Below, piece by piece: positions 32,937-43,678 of a stretch of 64,000 nt of DNA. The notes beneath the pieces were generated by a model. The model made no database searches, was not told the DNA's origin, and saw only the letters and a program-made list of their open reading frames with translations. This DNA is from JACOND01 sp965202795 (GTDB lineage: Bacteria; Bdellovibrionota; Bdellovibrionia; Bdellovibrionales; UBA1609). The stretch spans positions 1,736,001-1,800,000 of the forward strand of contig OZ241848.1 of NCBI GenBank assembly GCA_965202795.1. The letters are read 5' to 3'. The translations under genes and the position numbers were made by a program. Every line of letters starts with the position of its first letter. The first letter of the stretch is position 1.

Positions 32937-33986
32937 CAGCTGATTTTGCTTTTTGCCAGTTTTGCTGTTTTCTGCTCTTTGCGCTTTCCTTCCGCGGCCC
33001 TTGCCTCAGGGGGGGAGGAGGCTTTGCCCCGGCTGAAAAGGCTGCGGGATCAGGGCCGCCTTCAGGAGTTTCGCGCGGAAGCGGAAAAGCTTTTGCATGG
33101 CCCCGCAGAGGAATTTTTCCCAATTATGGGGGCTTTTATTGAGTCTCCGCAGGCGCTTCCGCCCTCCGGCGGAGGGCGGCCTGCCGGAAGCCGGGAGCTG
33201 AAAGCCGGCCCCCCCGCCGCCAAAGCGTTTCTTCTGGAAAAAAAGGCGCTTGCTTATGTTCTGACCCCCGCTTTGGGAAAAAAAGACCGCTATGGCCGGA
33301 CCGCGCGGCAGGAAGCGGCAAAGGGCAGCGGAAATTATGCGGTTTATGATTTTTTGAGCCGCTATGACGACCGCTTTGATCATGAGATTTACAGGAGCGG
33401 CATTTATAAGGGGGGCGCTTATAAGGGAAAAGGAGAATCTGTCTGGGATCAAGAGCTTAAGATGTATCCGAAGGGGGTTTTGTGGCGCGGGATTCCCGAA
33501 ATCCAGCTGGAGGGGCATGCCGCGGCGCAGGCGCTTTTGAGGGGCGACTCCAAGGGTTTTCGCCAGGCCCTGGATGATTTGCGCTCCGGCCCGGCATGGG
33601 AAACCCTTGCCCTTATTCATTCCCGGATGGAGAGGACAGGGCAGACTTTGTTTCACCTGGCGGCGGTTTTTGAGCCTTCGCAGTCCCACAGCATCAGCCA
33701 GAAATACGAGAGCATTGAGGCGGCAAAGGCTCTGGAGAGGCTGATAGAGTTTGTCCAGCCCCCCGCTATGCTGGAGTCGATGAGGAAAAATCAGGAGGGG
33801 GCGCTTGGAGCAAAGCTCTGGAGCGGCGCGCTGGCCCTTGGCGGGGCCGCTTTGTCAGCCGCGGCCTTTTATGCGGGGGAGCCTGCCCTTGGGGCAGCTC
33901 TGGCCCTGCCGGCGGCCTGCGGCGCCTATAAATGCCGAAAAGCCTTTGCGAAAAAAAACCAGTCAAAAACCTCCTGCGCCGAATAA
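32934..33986 (+). CDS. Exported protein with ankyrin-like region and C-terminal membrane module
   Basis: Assigned to ATG 32934, giving a 350-residue protein with signal peptide MQLILLFASFAVFCSLRFPS. No ribosome-binding site precedes this ATG; the good site (gaaggg) lies before ATG 32875, whose frame is broken by a palindromic element, so expression may be impaired. The body matches the 28370-29794 protein: RLKRLRDQGRLQEFRAEAEK, then LGKKDRYGRTARQEAA, DHEIYRSGIYKG and GPAWETLALIHSRMERTGQT. It ends with a Gly/Ala-rich hydrophobic segment and GAYKCRKAFAKKN, the Cys-Arg-Lys-Ala-Phe version of the shared tail. Function unknown. Confidence 0.6.
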   Translation: MQLILLFASFAVFCSLRFPSAALASGGEEALPRLKRLRDQGRLQEFRAEAEKLLHGPAEEFFPIMGAFIESPQALPPSGGGRPAGSRELKAGPPAAKAFLLEKKALAYVLTPALGKKDRYGRTARQEAAKGSGNYAVYDFLSRYDDRFDHEIYRSGIYKGGAYKGKGESVWDQELKMYPKGVLWRGIPEIQLEGHAAAQALLRGDSKGFRQALDDLRSGPAWETLALIHSRMERTGQTLFHLAAVFEPSQSHSISQKYESIEAAKALERLIEFVQPPAMLESMRKNQEGALGAKLWSGALALGGAALSAAAFYAGEPALGAALALPAACGAYKCRKAFAKKNQSKTSCAE

Positions 33987-34055
33987 GCCAGCCGCCTCCC
34001 CCTCTATTGAGCTGTTCCGCTGATGGCCTGTCAAAAAAATTGGCTGAGCGGCGGC

Positions 34056-34083
34056 TTGCAATGCAGAGAGGATGACATAATAT
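34056..34083 (+). promoter_or_regulatory. Probable promoter of tRNA-Leu
   Basis: TTGCAA (34056-34061), 16-base spacer, TAATAT (34078-34083). The tRNA begins 14 bases after the -10. Confidence 0.45.
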
Positions 34084-34096
34084 GAGCGGACAGGGC

Positions 34097-34185
34097 GCGC
34101 CTGTGCTGGAACTGGCAGACAGGCCAGGTTGAGGGCCTGGTGTTCATTATTGGACGTGAGCGTTCGAGTCGCTCCAGGCGCACCA
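34097..34185 (+). tRNA. tRNA-Leu (anticodon GAG)
   Basis: An 89-base class II tRNA. The acceptor arms GCGCCTG and CAGGCGC pair, with discriminator A and an encoded CCA. The anticodon stem CCAGG/CCTGG encloses TTGAGGG, so the anticodon is GAG and reads CUU/CUC. A long variable arm follows (around tgttcattattggacgtg), as expected for tRNA-Leu, then the T arm GAGCG-TTCGAGT-CGCTC. Palindromic repeats begin five bases downstream. Confidence 0.95.
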
Positions 34186-34189
34186 TTTT

Positions 34190-34264
34190 GATGGCCAGCC
34201 CCGCGGCCGTTCCTGATGGCCAGCCCCGCGGCCGTTCCTGATGGCCGGCCCCGCGGCTGCCCCC
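34190..34264. repeat. Three 25-bp tandem palindromic repeats after tRNA-Leu
   Basis: The unit gatggccagccccgcggccg plus ttcct occurs at 34190-34214 and 34215-34239, and in a diverged form at 34240-34264. It belongs to the dispersed palindrome family (ggcc...ccgcggccgttcc). Confidence 0.85.
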
Positions 34265-34309
34265 TCCCTCTTTTTGAGGCGCCGCGCCCGCGGGCAGCCA
34301 GTCCAGGGC

Positions 34310-34927
34310 TTAAAACCGGTAATGAAGGCAGTTTTCCGATAGGATAGAGGCTTTTTTTATCCGCGCGGGGGGAACTTTTTGATCTTGATTTTTTAAGGGA
34401 AGCTCTGTCAAAAGCTTTTTCTCAAAATCCTCCCATGCCTTCATGCCGTAAAACGAGATAATTTTCCCCTTAATGGAGCAGAAAAGCGACATATCTGTCC
34501 GGCTCAGCCAGTTCAGTTTGCTCACCTTGCCGGTCAGGGCCTGCTCTCTCCATGCTATCCGGGTCATTATTCTCGCGCCTTCAAACAGGCTTTTCCGCGC
34601 CTCGGGGATTTGGGACACCTCGCCCAGACAGTCTTGAGAGACCAGAAAAAAGTCTTTTAAAAGCTTTCTCAAATAAGAAAAATACTCATAACAGCCCCCC
34701 GGGGCATAAGCATCCCAGCATGAGTCAGTCAGCCGGCTGATCAGCGGCTTTTTGCGCAGTTTGTCTGCGGGGTCTTTGATTAAGACGCCCTTTTGAACAG
34801 ATAAAAAATGCTTCTTTTGAGTTTTGCAAAGCGTGCGCGGCGGATCATTTATAACGATATAGGCAATTCCCCCGCCAATCAAAATGGCGGCTAAGAGGGC
34901 CTTGGGCAGCTTGTAAAGGGCCTTCAC
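34310..34927 (-). CDS. Cysteine-containing membrane-anchored protein of unknown function
   Basis: The 205-residue protein uses GTG 34927. One N-terminal membrane helix (LPKALLAAILIGGGIAYIVI) anchors a soluble part that should face the periplasm. Cysteines recur (RTLCKTQ, DSCWDAYAPGGCYEYF, SQDCLGEV, LFCSIKG, ENCLHYRF), consistent with disulfides. It has helical segments and no motif I recognise. No ribosome-binding site is clear. Confidence 0.5.
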   Translation of the reverse strand: MKALYKLPKALLAAILIGGGIAYIVINDPPRTLCKTQKKHFLSVQKGVLIKDPADKLRKKPLISRLTDSCWDAYAPGGCYEYFSYLRKLLKDFFLVSQDCLGEVSQIPEARKSLFEGARIMTRIAWREQALTGKVSKLNWLSRTDMSLFCSIKGKIISFYGMKAWEDFEKKLLTELPLKNQDQKVPPARIKKASILSENCLHYRF

Positions 34928-35024
34928 AATGCTGTCAGTTTAGCATGGGATGAAAAAAAAACCCGCGCCGGCGGTCGCAATGCCTGCGGGCGCTTATGCA
35001 GCCCTGGGCCGGGGGAGGCATGAT

Positions 35025-35669
35025 TTATAGAAGCTGGCGGCCGCAATGCCTGAGGGCGGGGTTTGCGGGATTCTGCGGCTTGCCCCCGGACTGAAACCAG
35101 GCTGTTTTGTCTTTCGGGCAGTAGAAGGCCTGGCTTTTCATCTCGTCTTTGAGGCCGTAAACATGGGCCAGCTCAAAAAAAGCGCCGAAGAGTTTTTTGA
35201 CCCGCCGGCTCTGCCCCCTCTGAGACATTTCCCGGGAAATGCTCTGGGAAATGGCCTGCGGGCGGGCTGTCCGGCTGCTGTCCCGGCCGCTTTGTCTGCC
35301 GCCGGCGGGCTTTTGGGATGAAAGCTGCGACAGCTGCTCCTCAATAGAGCTTAAGAGCCTGTGGGAGTGTATTCTCTGCTGCAAATGCGGAATAAACACG
35401 ATTTTGGCTTTCAGCCTTTGGATGATTTTTCGGGTTTCTCCGGCCTCGCGCCGAAAAGCCCCGGCGCTGCCCCGCTCAAAGGCGCTGTGAAAGTCCTTTG
35501 CCTTTTCCAGAAGATTCAAAAAGTCCCGCTTTAAAGGCGGCGGGAGATGAAAAGCCTTTGGCTGGCCGGCGGAGCCAAAAGCCAGGCCCTCAAACAAAAA
35601 GCAGCTGAAAAACAGCCCCCCGAAAAAACCCGGCGCCGGGAGGCGAAAGCCCTTTATATCCGTAAGCAT
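35025..35669 (-). CDS. Exported protein of unknown function
   Basis: The 214-residue protein has a signal-like hydrophobic segment (PGFFGGLFFSCFLFEGLAFGS). The mature part is helical and basic (DFLNLLEKAKDFHSAFERGS; RKIIQRLKAKIVFIPHLQQR), has a Ser/Arg-rich linker, and ends with a compact block FYCPKDKTAWFQSGGKPQNP. That block, with Cys-Pro, Lys-Asp and Trp-Phe-Gln, may be the conserved core, but I cannot name a family. No clear ribosome-binding site. Confidence 0.45.
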   Translation of the reverse strand: MLTDIKGFRLPAPGFFGGLFFSCFLFEGLAFGSAGQPKAFHLPPPLKRDFLNLLEKAKDFHSAFERGSAGAFRREAGETRKIIQRLKAKIVFIPHLQQRIHSHRLLSSIEEQLSQLSSQKPAGGRQSGRDSSRTARPQAISQSISREMSQRGQSRRVKKLFGAFFELAHVYGLKDEMKSQAFYCPKDKTAWFQSGGKPQNPANPALRHCGRQLL

Positions 35670-36112
35670 GCCCGAAAGCTATAAATCCAGATCAGCTTTG
35701 TCAAGATTTTTCATAAAAAACCGGCCACAGGCCCAGGATAAAAATCGCTGCGGGCCATGGGCCGGATCGGAGACGGCTCCGCCAGGCAAAAAGCCCGCGG
35801 CCGCGCCTCAACCCGCCAGGGGGGAGGATCTGGAAAGCCCCCAGAGGGCATCAGCCAGGGCTTTTCAATGGCCAGAGCCTTGGCCATGGCCTGGCCAGCC
35901 TCGCAGCCTCCGTCGCAGCCGCAGCCGGAAAGCCGGTATCAGGGCTGAAACCGGGGGCGGCCATCGTCCGCGGCCCTCAAAATGCTTTGGGACTCTGGAA
36001 AATTCTCAGGCAATGAGACACTTTGCCCCCCTGGCCCTCCGCGGGGGCTTGTTTGCCGGGCCGGGCTGCGGTATAAACAGGATGTCTATAAAAAAACCAT
36101 GGAGGGATTATC
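35670..36112. other. Intergenic region with palindromic repeat debris
   Basis: No gene is convincing. The stretch carries palindrome-like phrases (ggcctggccagcctcgcagc near 35898) and a hairpin-plus-palindrome unit at 36030-36082 (gcccccctggccctccgcgg, then cttgtttgccgggccgggct). It ends in ccatggagggatt just before the next start, the same leader found before the prepilin gene. Confidence 0.5.
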
Positions 36113-36409
36113 ATGAAAAACTTAAAAATTTCGGCATTTGTTTTTGGCTTGGCGGCGGCGCTCTGCCCTTATGTCTCAATGGCTGTGGCCCCGGAAGTGG
36201 CTTTTGAGGGAAGGCTGGAAAACATGGAAAGAAGGGCTGATTTGCTTATAAGGAGCATAAACGATATTCGGGATGAGGCGCGGGACGCCATTCAGGAAAT
36301 CCAAAGGCTGGAAAATCAAATTGATCATCCAGAATCGGCCCAGGGCTTCTGGCAGCGCTCAAGATTAAATGTTATTGATGTTCGCAACAGGATTCGTGAA
36401 ATAACCCTA

Positions 36410-37405
36410 GGCTGTGTCTGAAAAGTCATAAATACCTCAAAATCATTCCCAATTTAATCATTCCAAGATAATGGGAAGATAATTTGTCATAACGGGTGGC
36501 GATCCTCCTTGACTCCTTCAGCCAGCCTATACAGCGCTCAATAACATTCCTCCCTTTATAAACTCTCTTGTTAAAAGAAATTACTGCCCGGCTATTCCTT
36601 TTCCAAGGGATAACATCCTCAATCCCCCTGACCCTCAGCCAGCCGCGAATCCTCCCGCTGGCATAAGCCTTGTCCCCCGCATACTTTTCCGGATACCTCC
36701 TGGGACGGCCGGGCTTCCCTCTTATACTCACATCTCCGGCAAGACACTCAAAATACCTGCTCTCATGGCGCTGGCCTGCGCTCAACCCAACCCTTAGCGG
36801 AAGACCCTTTCTGTCACAAATCAAATGCGCCTTCGTCCCAAAACCCCCGCGGCTATAACCTAAAGCCTGATCCTCACGCCCCTTAGAGAGCGCAGACGCT
36901 TTTTTTCCTCTTTTTTTGGATCTCTTTGCCCCGCCAGCAGATTTATGAGCGCGAATACTGCTCCCATCTATGCTGAACAATCTCCAGTCAATCTTCCCTT
37001 TAGAATGAAAATCAGCCTGCAATTTACTTAAAATCTTGTCCCAAACCCCCGACTTAGTCCACTTGCTAAAACGATCATAAACTGTCTGCCAAGGGCCATA
37101 ACTTTCCTTGAGATCTCTCCAGGGACAGCCTGTTTTAAGAACCCATAAAATGCCGTTGACAATCTCCCGATCATTCCTGGGCGGACGGCCCATTCTTTTT
37201 CTCTTCGGAAGCATCCCCTTTATTTTTTCCCATTGAGCGTCTGTTAATGTGTGTCTTTCTTTTTTCATGTTGTCCTCCCTGACTTTCGTCTGGTTATTTG
37301 TTTAATGAAGCCTCCCCCACGGCAAATCGCGGGGAATTAACCCTAAAGCTGTTAAATAATAAAAAAAACCTCGCTTGTCAAGAGGGAAACTTTTCAGACA
37401 TAGCC
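36410..37405 (-). mobile_element. IS5-family insertion sequence, complete (996 bp)
   Basis: Terminal inverted repeats are GGCTGTGTCTGAAAAGT at the left and ACTTTTCAGACATAGCC at the right, differing at one position. The target TA is duplicated (36408-36409 and 37406-37407). The element contains one intact transposase gene and is inserted into the exported coiled-coil gene. TA duplication and end sequence fit the IS427-like branch of the IS5 family. Confidence 0.85.
36426..37268 (-). CDS. IS5-family transposase
   Basis: A 280-residue intact DDE transposase. The N terminus has the DUF4096-type segment (LTDAQWEKIKGMLPKRKRMG; RNDREIVNGILWVLKTGCPW). The catalytic core shows FSIDGSSIRAHKSAGGAKR (first Asp), KYAGDKAYASGRIR (second Asp) and NVIERCIGWLKESRRIATRY (Glu with R-x-x-x-R-x-Y). 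In many IS427-type elements the gene is split in two with a frameshift; here it is a single frame. The element is likely still mobile. Confidence 0.9.
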   Translation of the reverse strand: MKKERHTLTDAQWEKIKGMLPKRKRMGRPPRNDREIVNGILWVLKTGCPWRDLKESYGPWQTVYDRFSKWTKSGVWDKILSKLQADFHSKGKIDWRLFSIDGSSIRAHKSAGGAKRSKKRGKKASALSKGREDQALGYSRGGFGTKAHLICDRKGLPLRVGLSAGQRHESRYFECLAGDVSIRGKPGRPRRYPEKYAGDKAYASGRIRGWLRVRGIEDVIPWKRNSRAVISFNKRVYKGRNVIERCIGWLKESRRIATRYDKLSSHYLGMIKLGMILRYL

Positions 37406-37620
37406 TAATTCCTGGCAAATTAACGAAGGATATTAACCGCCTGAATGAGATACTGCCTATATTGGAGGAAAAAATTACAACACGAAAACAAGAGGCTAAA
37501 CGAGCAAAGGAAGATTTTCAGCGCCGCCGGCAAACAAAACAATACCGCGATCAACAAGAAATGGAGCGGATAAGAAATGCAAAATAAGATTGGCAAGATT
37601 GGCTTTTTTAGGCGGCAGTC

Positions 37621-37745
37621 TCAGCTGATCTTTTGCTGAACAAAGCTTTGGGCTGTCCCCATGAGGACAGCCGCGCCGATGGCGGCTGCGGCCAGAGCGC
37701 CTAAAAGCGAAAAGCCGGATTGATTGAAAAAAACAGCAAGGGATT

Positions 37746-37749
<4 letters not shown>
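37621..37749 (-). CDS. 42-residue mini-prepilin
   Basis: The short frame starts at ATG 37749, overlapping the stop of the large pilin/beta-helix gene (ATGA). It reads MKSLAVFFNQSGFSLLGALA, followed by AAAIGAAVLMGTAQSFVQQK-I-S. This is a class III (type IV pilin-like) leader with a Gly-Phe cleavage site and a hydrophobic helix, then an immediate stop. The sequence matches the pilin segment of the upstream gene (GFSLLGTLAGAAIGLVVLMG). It is either a duplicated remnant or a true helix-only subunit; the coupled start and absence of lesions make the second worth testing. Confidence 0.45.
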
Positions 37750-39551
<1,802 letters not shown>

Positions 39552-39654
39552 ATTTAAAATAATAGCCGCTGCGGGCCGCTGAAACAAGCTTTTTTTTCCA
39601 AAGCCCCGGCGGGAAAACTGTCTCAAGCTCTGAGAATTTTCCCGGAAGGCGGCG

Positions 39655-39765
39655 AAAGGCCCCCGCGGGCCGGGAGGGGGCAAAAGCATTACAGGCGCTG
39701 TTTAATGATTCCCTGAAGTGATCTCGCCGCTTTTCAGATGGGCTTTCAGGACTATAGCTGCCCTT
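39655..39765. repeat. Segment shared with 50925-51020
   Basis: Both stretches run from gcccccgcgggccggg through (c)ttacaggc-ctgttta to ccctgaagtgatctcg and agatgggcttt. At 50970 this is the 3' end of the small GKNAAVC-type gene, so 39700-39760 is probably the remnant end of another copy of that gene. Confidence 0.65.
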
Positions 39766-39769
39766 TAAC

Positions 39770-40388
39770 CCGTAAAGGACATTTGCGCGCCCTCAGAGCC
39801 AGCTGCTTAAACAGATCCCAGCGCCGAACCTCCGCCTGACTGCTTTGCCGCTGCCGACCCCGCTTGAAGGGAACAGCCGCAAAACCAGCCCTCTGGACAA
39901 GCCTGTCTATACTGCGGCGGCTCGGGAACGGCCGTGAGGCCGTCCATCGAAACAGCCAAGGCCGCCAAGCTGCCTCTGGAAAAGCCCGTGACTCTGCCAG
40001 AGGACCGGGAACAGCCGCCAGGCTGTCCAGACAAACAGGCCGCGCCAAAATGGAATGTTTTTTTCTCAAAACCCCTCAAAACCGGGGTTTTGAGGGCATT
40101 TTGGCTGGATCGTTTTTTGCATGATGTTTTTTGATTGCGTCTGAGCTTAAACAGATTTTTTAGAGATTTGCTTAAAATTTGAGCGCTTTTTGAGATTTTT
40201 TTTCAGATTTGGGGATTTTCGGGATTTTTAGGCGCTTTTTAAGTTTTTTTTTAAAAAAAATGCAAAAAAATCTCGTTTTTACATCGTTTTTGCATGGTGT
40301 TTCGTAAAGTCTGCGCGCGAAAGCTCCAAGCAGAGGCTTTAGCGGGGGCGGGCAGGCAGTGGACAAAAACCAAACAGGAGGGACAGCC
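39770..40388. promoter_or_regulatory. Upstream region of Rpn cassette copy 2
   Basis: This is an inverted, diverged copy of 9600-10230. It keeps the CTCAAAACC...GGTTTTGAG hairpin (about 40067-40099) and the T/A-rich stretch before the start. The aatattcca palindrome of copies 1 and 3 is missing; in its place are palindromic elements (gggaacggccgtgaggccgt near 39926 and gggaacagccgccaggctgt near 40008). Confidence 0.55.
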
Positions 40389-41603
40389 ATGAAAGCAAAC
40401 ATTTTCGGCAAGGGAAAAAAAAGAAAAAAGGACAAATCAGGGGGCAAAGCTGGCGGAGGCCGGGGCAAAAACAGCGGGGGCGGGGCAGGCGATGCCGGGT
40501 CACCAAAAAGCCGGCTCTCTGGACAAGCCCGCCGCTCCGCGAAGGACCGGGAACGGCCGCGAGGCCGTCCCAATAAACGAATCCGCAGGGGGGCTTCAGT
40601 CCATGACTCTTACTTCCGCAAGGTTTTTTCCAAAAAAAGATACACCCCCAACATCTTTAAGCTTGCGCTCCCTGAAAAACTCTACAATCTGCTGGACTGG
40701 AGCTCCCTGGAGGTCGAAATGAAAACCTTTCTAAGCGAGGAAATGAGAGAAAGGCGGACCGACATCCTCTGCTCTGTGAAAATTAAAAACAGCGGCGGAC
40801 GGCTGGGCCTGCTGTTTCTTTTGGAGCACCGAAGCCACCAGGGAAAGGACATCCACCAGATTCTTCTGGAGTATCAGACTCCGGCTTACCGGGCCTTGAA
40901 AATGCCCATCATCCCAATTGTTCCCTACAGCGGAAAAAGGCCAAAGTGGACCCAGCCCCTGGATTTTCATGGCTCGCTGCTGCGCGATTTTAAGAGCCAG
41001 CTTTCGCCGGCCCAGTCCAGGGCCGCGGCGGAGGTTTGGGATGCAATAAAGGGGCATGTTTTGAATTTCCGCTATTTTCTGCTGAATTTGAGGGATTTAG
41101 ATGAGGGAAAATCCAGGGGCTTGACTTCTCATCCGGCATTGTTTATCCTGAAACATATATGGGATTTGAAGGGGGACTGGGAGCGGGCTGAGCGGATTAT
41201 TAAAAAGCTGTTTCGCATGGGGGCCGCTTTAAGCCTTGAGGACTGGAAGGTTTTAATAAACAAGGCTGTTGATTACATTTGCAGCGCTCATCCGAGGCGG
41301 TTTAACTGGGAGGTTTTAAAGGAGATCGATAAAAAAGCCACAGGAGGGAAAAACTTTATGCAGTTTATAGACACAATGGAAGAGGTTGGCAAAAAAAACC
41401 TGCAAAAAGGCCTGCAGAAAGGCCGCCAGAAAGGCCGGCAGGAGGGCCGGCAGGAAGTCATTTTCAATATGCTCCAGAAAAATTTGGAGATTTCTCTGAT
41501 TTCTGAGGTGACTGGCCTGCCTGAAGCCGAGATTATCAAGTTCAAAACCGGCAAGCTCAAAAGCCAGCCGAAAGCGGGCGCTCAAAACGGCAAAGCTGAA
41601 TGA
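40389..41603 (+). CDS. Rpn-family nuclease/putative transposase, copy 2
   Basis: The 404-residue protein starts at ATG 40389 after AGGAGGGAC. It differs from copy 1 mainly by having only one palindrome-derived segment (SGQARRSAKDRERPRGRPNK) and a slightly different lysine-rich start. The nuclease core is the same residue for residue over long stretches: HDSYFRKVFSKKRYTP, RRTDILCSVKIKNSGG, LLEHRSHQGKDIHQ. Near the C terminus are K-G-R-Q and E-G-R-Q repeats (KGRQKGRQEGRQEV) and then LEISLISEVTGLPEAEIIKF, which matches copy 3 more than copy 1. The tail therefore appears to be a recombination mosaic. Confidence 0.8.
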   Translation: MKANIFGKGKKRKKDKSGGKAGGGRGKNSGGGAGDAGSPKSRLSGQARRSAKDRERPRGRPNKRIRRGASVHDSYFRKVFSKKRYTPNIFKLALPEKLYNLLDWSSLEVEMKTFLSEEMRERRTDILCSVKIKNSGGRLGLLFLLEHRSHQGKDIHQILLEYQTPAYRALKMPIIPIVPYSGKRPKWTQPLDFHGSLLRDFKSQLSPAQSRAAAEVWDAIKGHVLNFRYFLLNLRDLDEGKSRGLTSHPALFILKHIWDLKGDWERAERIIKKLFRMGAALSLEDWKVLINKAVDYICSAHPRRFNWEVLKEIDKKATGGKNFMQFIDTMEEVGKKNLQKGLQKGRQKGRQEGRQEVIFNMLQKNLEISLISEVTGLPEAEIIKFKTGKLKSQPKAGAQNGKAE

Positions 41604-41791
41604 GCCGCGCGCTTCGGGCTGCTTCTGGCTGTCCGGCAATAAAAGGCGGCGCGCATGGCCGCGCTGAAAGGAGCCTCCCCTCGGCAGCAGTCATTTCCCC
41701 CTGAAAAGGGCGGCCCTCCGCTGCTTTTGCCCAAGAAATCAGCCGGATCCCAGCAAAAGGGCTATATCCGCCCCCTTTGCGCCCCCCGCGC

Positions 41792-43114
41792 CTAAAACTT
41801 GTATTTTGCGGAGAGCTGTATGCTGCTGTAATATTCCAGGTTTTCAAACAGTTTGATCATGCCCCTGCCGGGGATAAAAATTCCGGCCAGCAAGGCCAGG
41901 CGAAACTCCTCAGCCACATCTTTTGAGAGCTGAATGTCCAGCTCCCGCCCCAGGCGGCTCTCTCCCGGAGAGACATAGCGGCTGCTCTCCCCCGCGGAAT
42001 CCGCAATAAGGGCGCCGTAATGCCCCAGAGCAACCGGCCCCGCCGCCGTCGGCTTCATATCGTAATAACGGACCTTCAAATCAAAAAAATCAAAAAATGA
42101 CGCGCTGTATCCCAAGAAAAAGTAAGTCATATTTCCCCAGAGCAGCAGGTCCAGCAGCCCGCCGCTTTTGTGGCGGTCGTAAAGCCAGGGGTTATAACTC
42201 ACTGTGTCATTGTGCCAGCCGCCAAAAAAGCGGCTTTCGCGCCATTCAGGGCGGGAGTAGCCCAGCTCCAGGTGATACATGTTGAAGGCGCCGGCCCCGT
42301 CCTCCGCCTTGAATTTAAAGCTTTTGCCCTGCGCCTGGGCCAGAAAAGAGTAATCCACATTGGCGGGGGAAAATCCCCCCTCCACGCCAAAGCCGTAGCG
42401 CGACATTTTTTTTGAGTCTTTTTTTCCAAAGGAATCAGCCAGATAGACAAGGTGAAGGCTGACCCGGCTCAGCAGATCGGAAACCGACTTAAGGTCTAAA
42501 ACCGCGCCAAGCCCCTGATTCAGCCCCTCCTGAGCCTCTTCGCGCCCGATTCGCCTTTTAGGCATGTATCCGCCCCATAAATCCAGGCTGAGAGCCTTTG
42601 CGCCATAGCTGAAAAACACGCCGTCAAAGGAGTAGGGGTAAGGCTCGTATTCGTTGGAGGATATAAACTGATGGAAGCTGGTTTCGTAAGGGGCTCTCCC
42701 TATGAGCAGCCTTAAGTTGTCGCTGATGAGCCAGCGTCCGAAAGCGAAAAACCGGACAATCTCCTTAAAGGGCTTTCCGTCTCCAAAATCAAAGGAGGAC
42801 ATCAGGTGAAAATGAGCCTGAAACGAGGGGCTGGGATGGACAGAGCCTTTGAGGCGGAGGCTTTGGCTGGAGAACAGCTTTTCGCCGCGGCCCGGCCTTT
42901 GGGGCTGGACCGAAACCCCGCGGACGCGGAGAAAGCCCTCAAGGTCAAACTCGCCCCATGACAGAGGCGCAATGCAGAGGAAAGAGGCCAAAAAAGCGCA
43001 AAGCCGGAAAGCCGGCTTTATGCCGCGCTTATGCGCGGGCGGGCGGGCGCCGGCTTTGCCCTGGCTGCCGATTTGTCTGCGCCCGCGGGCGGGGCGCTTT
43101 GCGGATTCGGGCAT
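41792..43114 (-). CDS. Outer-membrane beta-barrel (porin-like) protein
   Basis: About 440 residues from ATG 43114; an alternative ATG lies at 43156, and neither has a ribosome-binding site. A signal peptide (PAFRLCAFLASFLCIAPLSW) is followed by an alternating pattern typical of barrels: FDLEGFLRVRGV, LRLKGSVHPSPSFQAHFHLM, NLRLLIGRAPYETSFHQF, then many aromatic-ended strands. The C terminus is YSSIQLSAKYKF with the terminal Phe expected for outer-membrane assembly. The pattern resembles alginate-export or phosphate-porin-like families, but I cannot choose. No neighbour suggests a substrate. Confidence 0.65.
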   Translation of the reverse strand: MPESAKRPARGRRQIGSQGKAGARPPAHKRGIKPAFRLCAFLASFLCIAPLSWGEFDLEGFLRVRGVSVQPQRPGRGEKLFSSQSLRLKGSVHPSPSFQAHFHLMSSFDFGDGKPFKEIVRFFAFGRWLISDNLRLLIGRAPYETSFHQFISSNEYEPYPYSFDGVFFSYGAKALSLDLWGGYMPKRRIGREEAQEGLNQGLGAVLDLKSVSDLLSRVSLHLVYLADSFGKKDSKKMSRYGFGVEGGFSPANVDYSFLAQAQGKSFKFKAEDGAGAFNMYHLELGYSRPEWRESRFFGGWHNDTVSYNPWLYDRHKSGGLLDLLLWGNMTYFFLGYSASFFDFFDLKVRYYDMKPTAAGPVALGHYGALIADSAGESSRYVSPGESRLGRELDIQLSKDVAEEFRLALLAGIFIPGRGMIKLFENLEYYSSIQLSAKYKF

Positions 43115-43156
43115 TGTCTCAAATGGGGCTGGTTTTTCAAAAATCCGCGCCGTCAT

Positions 43157-43562
43157 GGCTTTTTATGCTGTTTTGCCTGTTTTGCAGCCCCGCAAATTTT
43201 TGGGCTCCCGGCGCGGGATCCGGCTTTTGATGTCCGGGTTTTATGCCATTTTTTTTAGTTCTGTCAAGCCCCGCATGGGGGGCGCCCGGCGCCTGCCGGC
43301 TTTTTGTTTCAGCAAGAGCGCGGCCCCGCCCGCAGCCTGGCGGGGAGAGGGCAGGCGCGCCCCTTTCCATAAGGCTTTATCGGCGCAAAAAGGGGGGGAG
43401 GCAAAATATTAATTTCCCCTGGTGTTTTCCCCTGGAGCGTCCCAGGCTTTTGCAGTTAGGCGCTTGTCAAATGTTTTTTTTTTTGGCATGCTGTTTTTTT
43501 GCCGGGGGGGCTGGCCTTTTTTTGGCTGATTCCCGCCGGCCGGCTGTTTTGCCGGACTTTTC
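43157..43562. other. Intergenic region before tRNA-Pro
   Basis: I see no gene. There are poly-G and poly-T runs and a possible weak promoter (TTGTCA at about 43465, CATGCT 17 bases later) upstream of tRNA-Pro. Confidence 0.4.
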
Positions 43563-43639
<77 letters not shown>

Positions 43640-43678
43640 TTTTTGAGCAAAATCCCCCTGAGTTCGATATTTGCCAGA

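Larger units (their letters stand above)
36113..37587 (+). pseudogene. Exported coiled-coil protein gene interrupted by an IS5-family element
   Basis: The 5' part (36113-36409) has ggaggg before the ATG, a signal peptide (NLKISAFVFGLAAALCPYVS) and a coiled coil (RLENMERRADLLIRSINDIR). The IS lies at 36410-37405. The 3' part (37408-37587) encodes IPGKLTKDINRLNEILPILE and a charged tail ending IRNAK. Removing the IS and one copy of the TA duplication restores one continuous 158-residue frame across ...REITL-IPGK... with no other lesion, so the insertion is recent. Residual translation of the first part would give a 102-residue protein ending in GCV. The gene is AT-richer than its surroundings. 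Confidence 0.85.

Noticed and set aside
34097..34264. tRNA-Leu as an integration site of a genomic island
   Set aside because: No integrase gene and no direct repeat of the tRNA end were found; the adjacent repeats belong to the dispersed palindrome family.
35668..36207. Plus-strand frame overlapping the start of the coiled-coil gene
   Set aside because: The ATG at 36113 in another frame has a ribosome-binding site and a signal peptide; this frame is composed of repeat debris.
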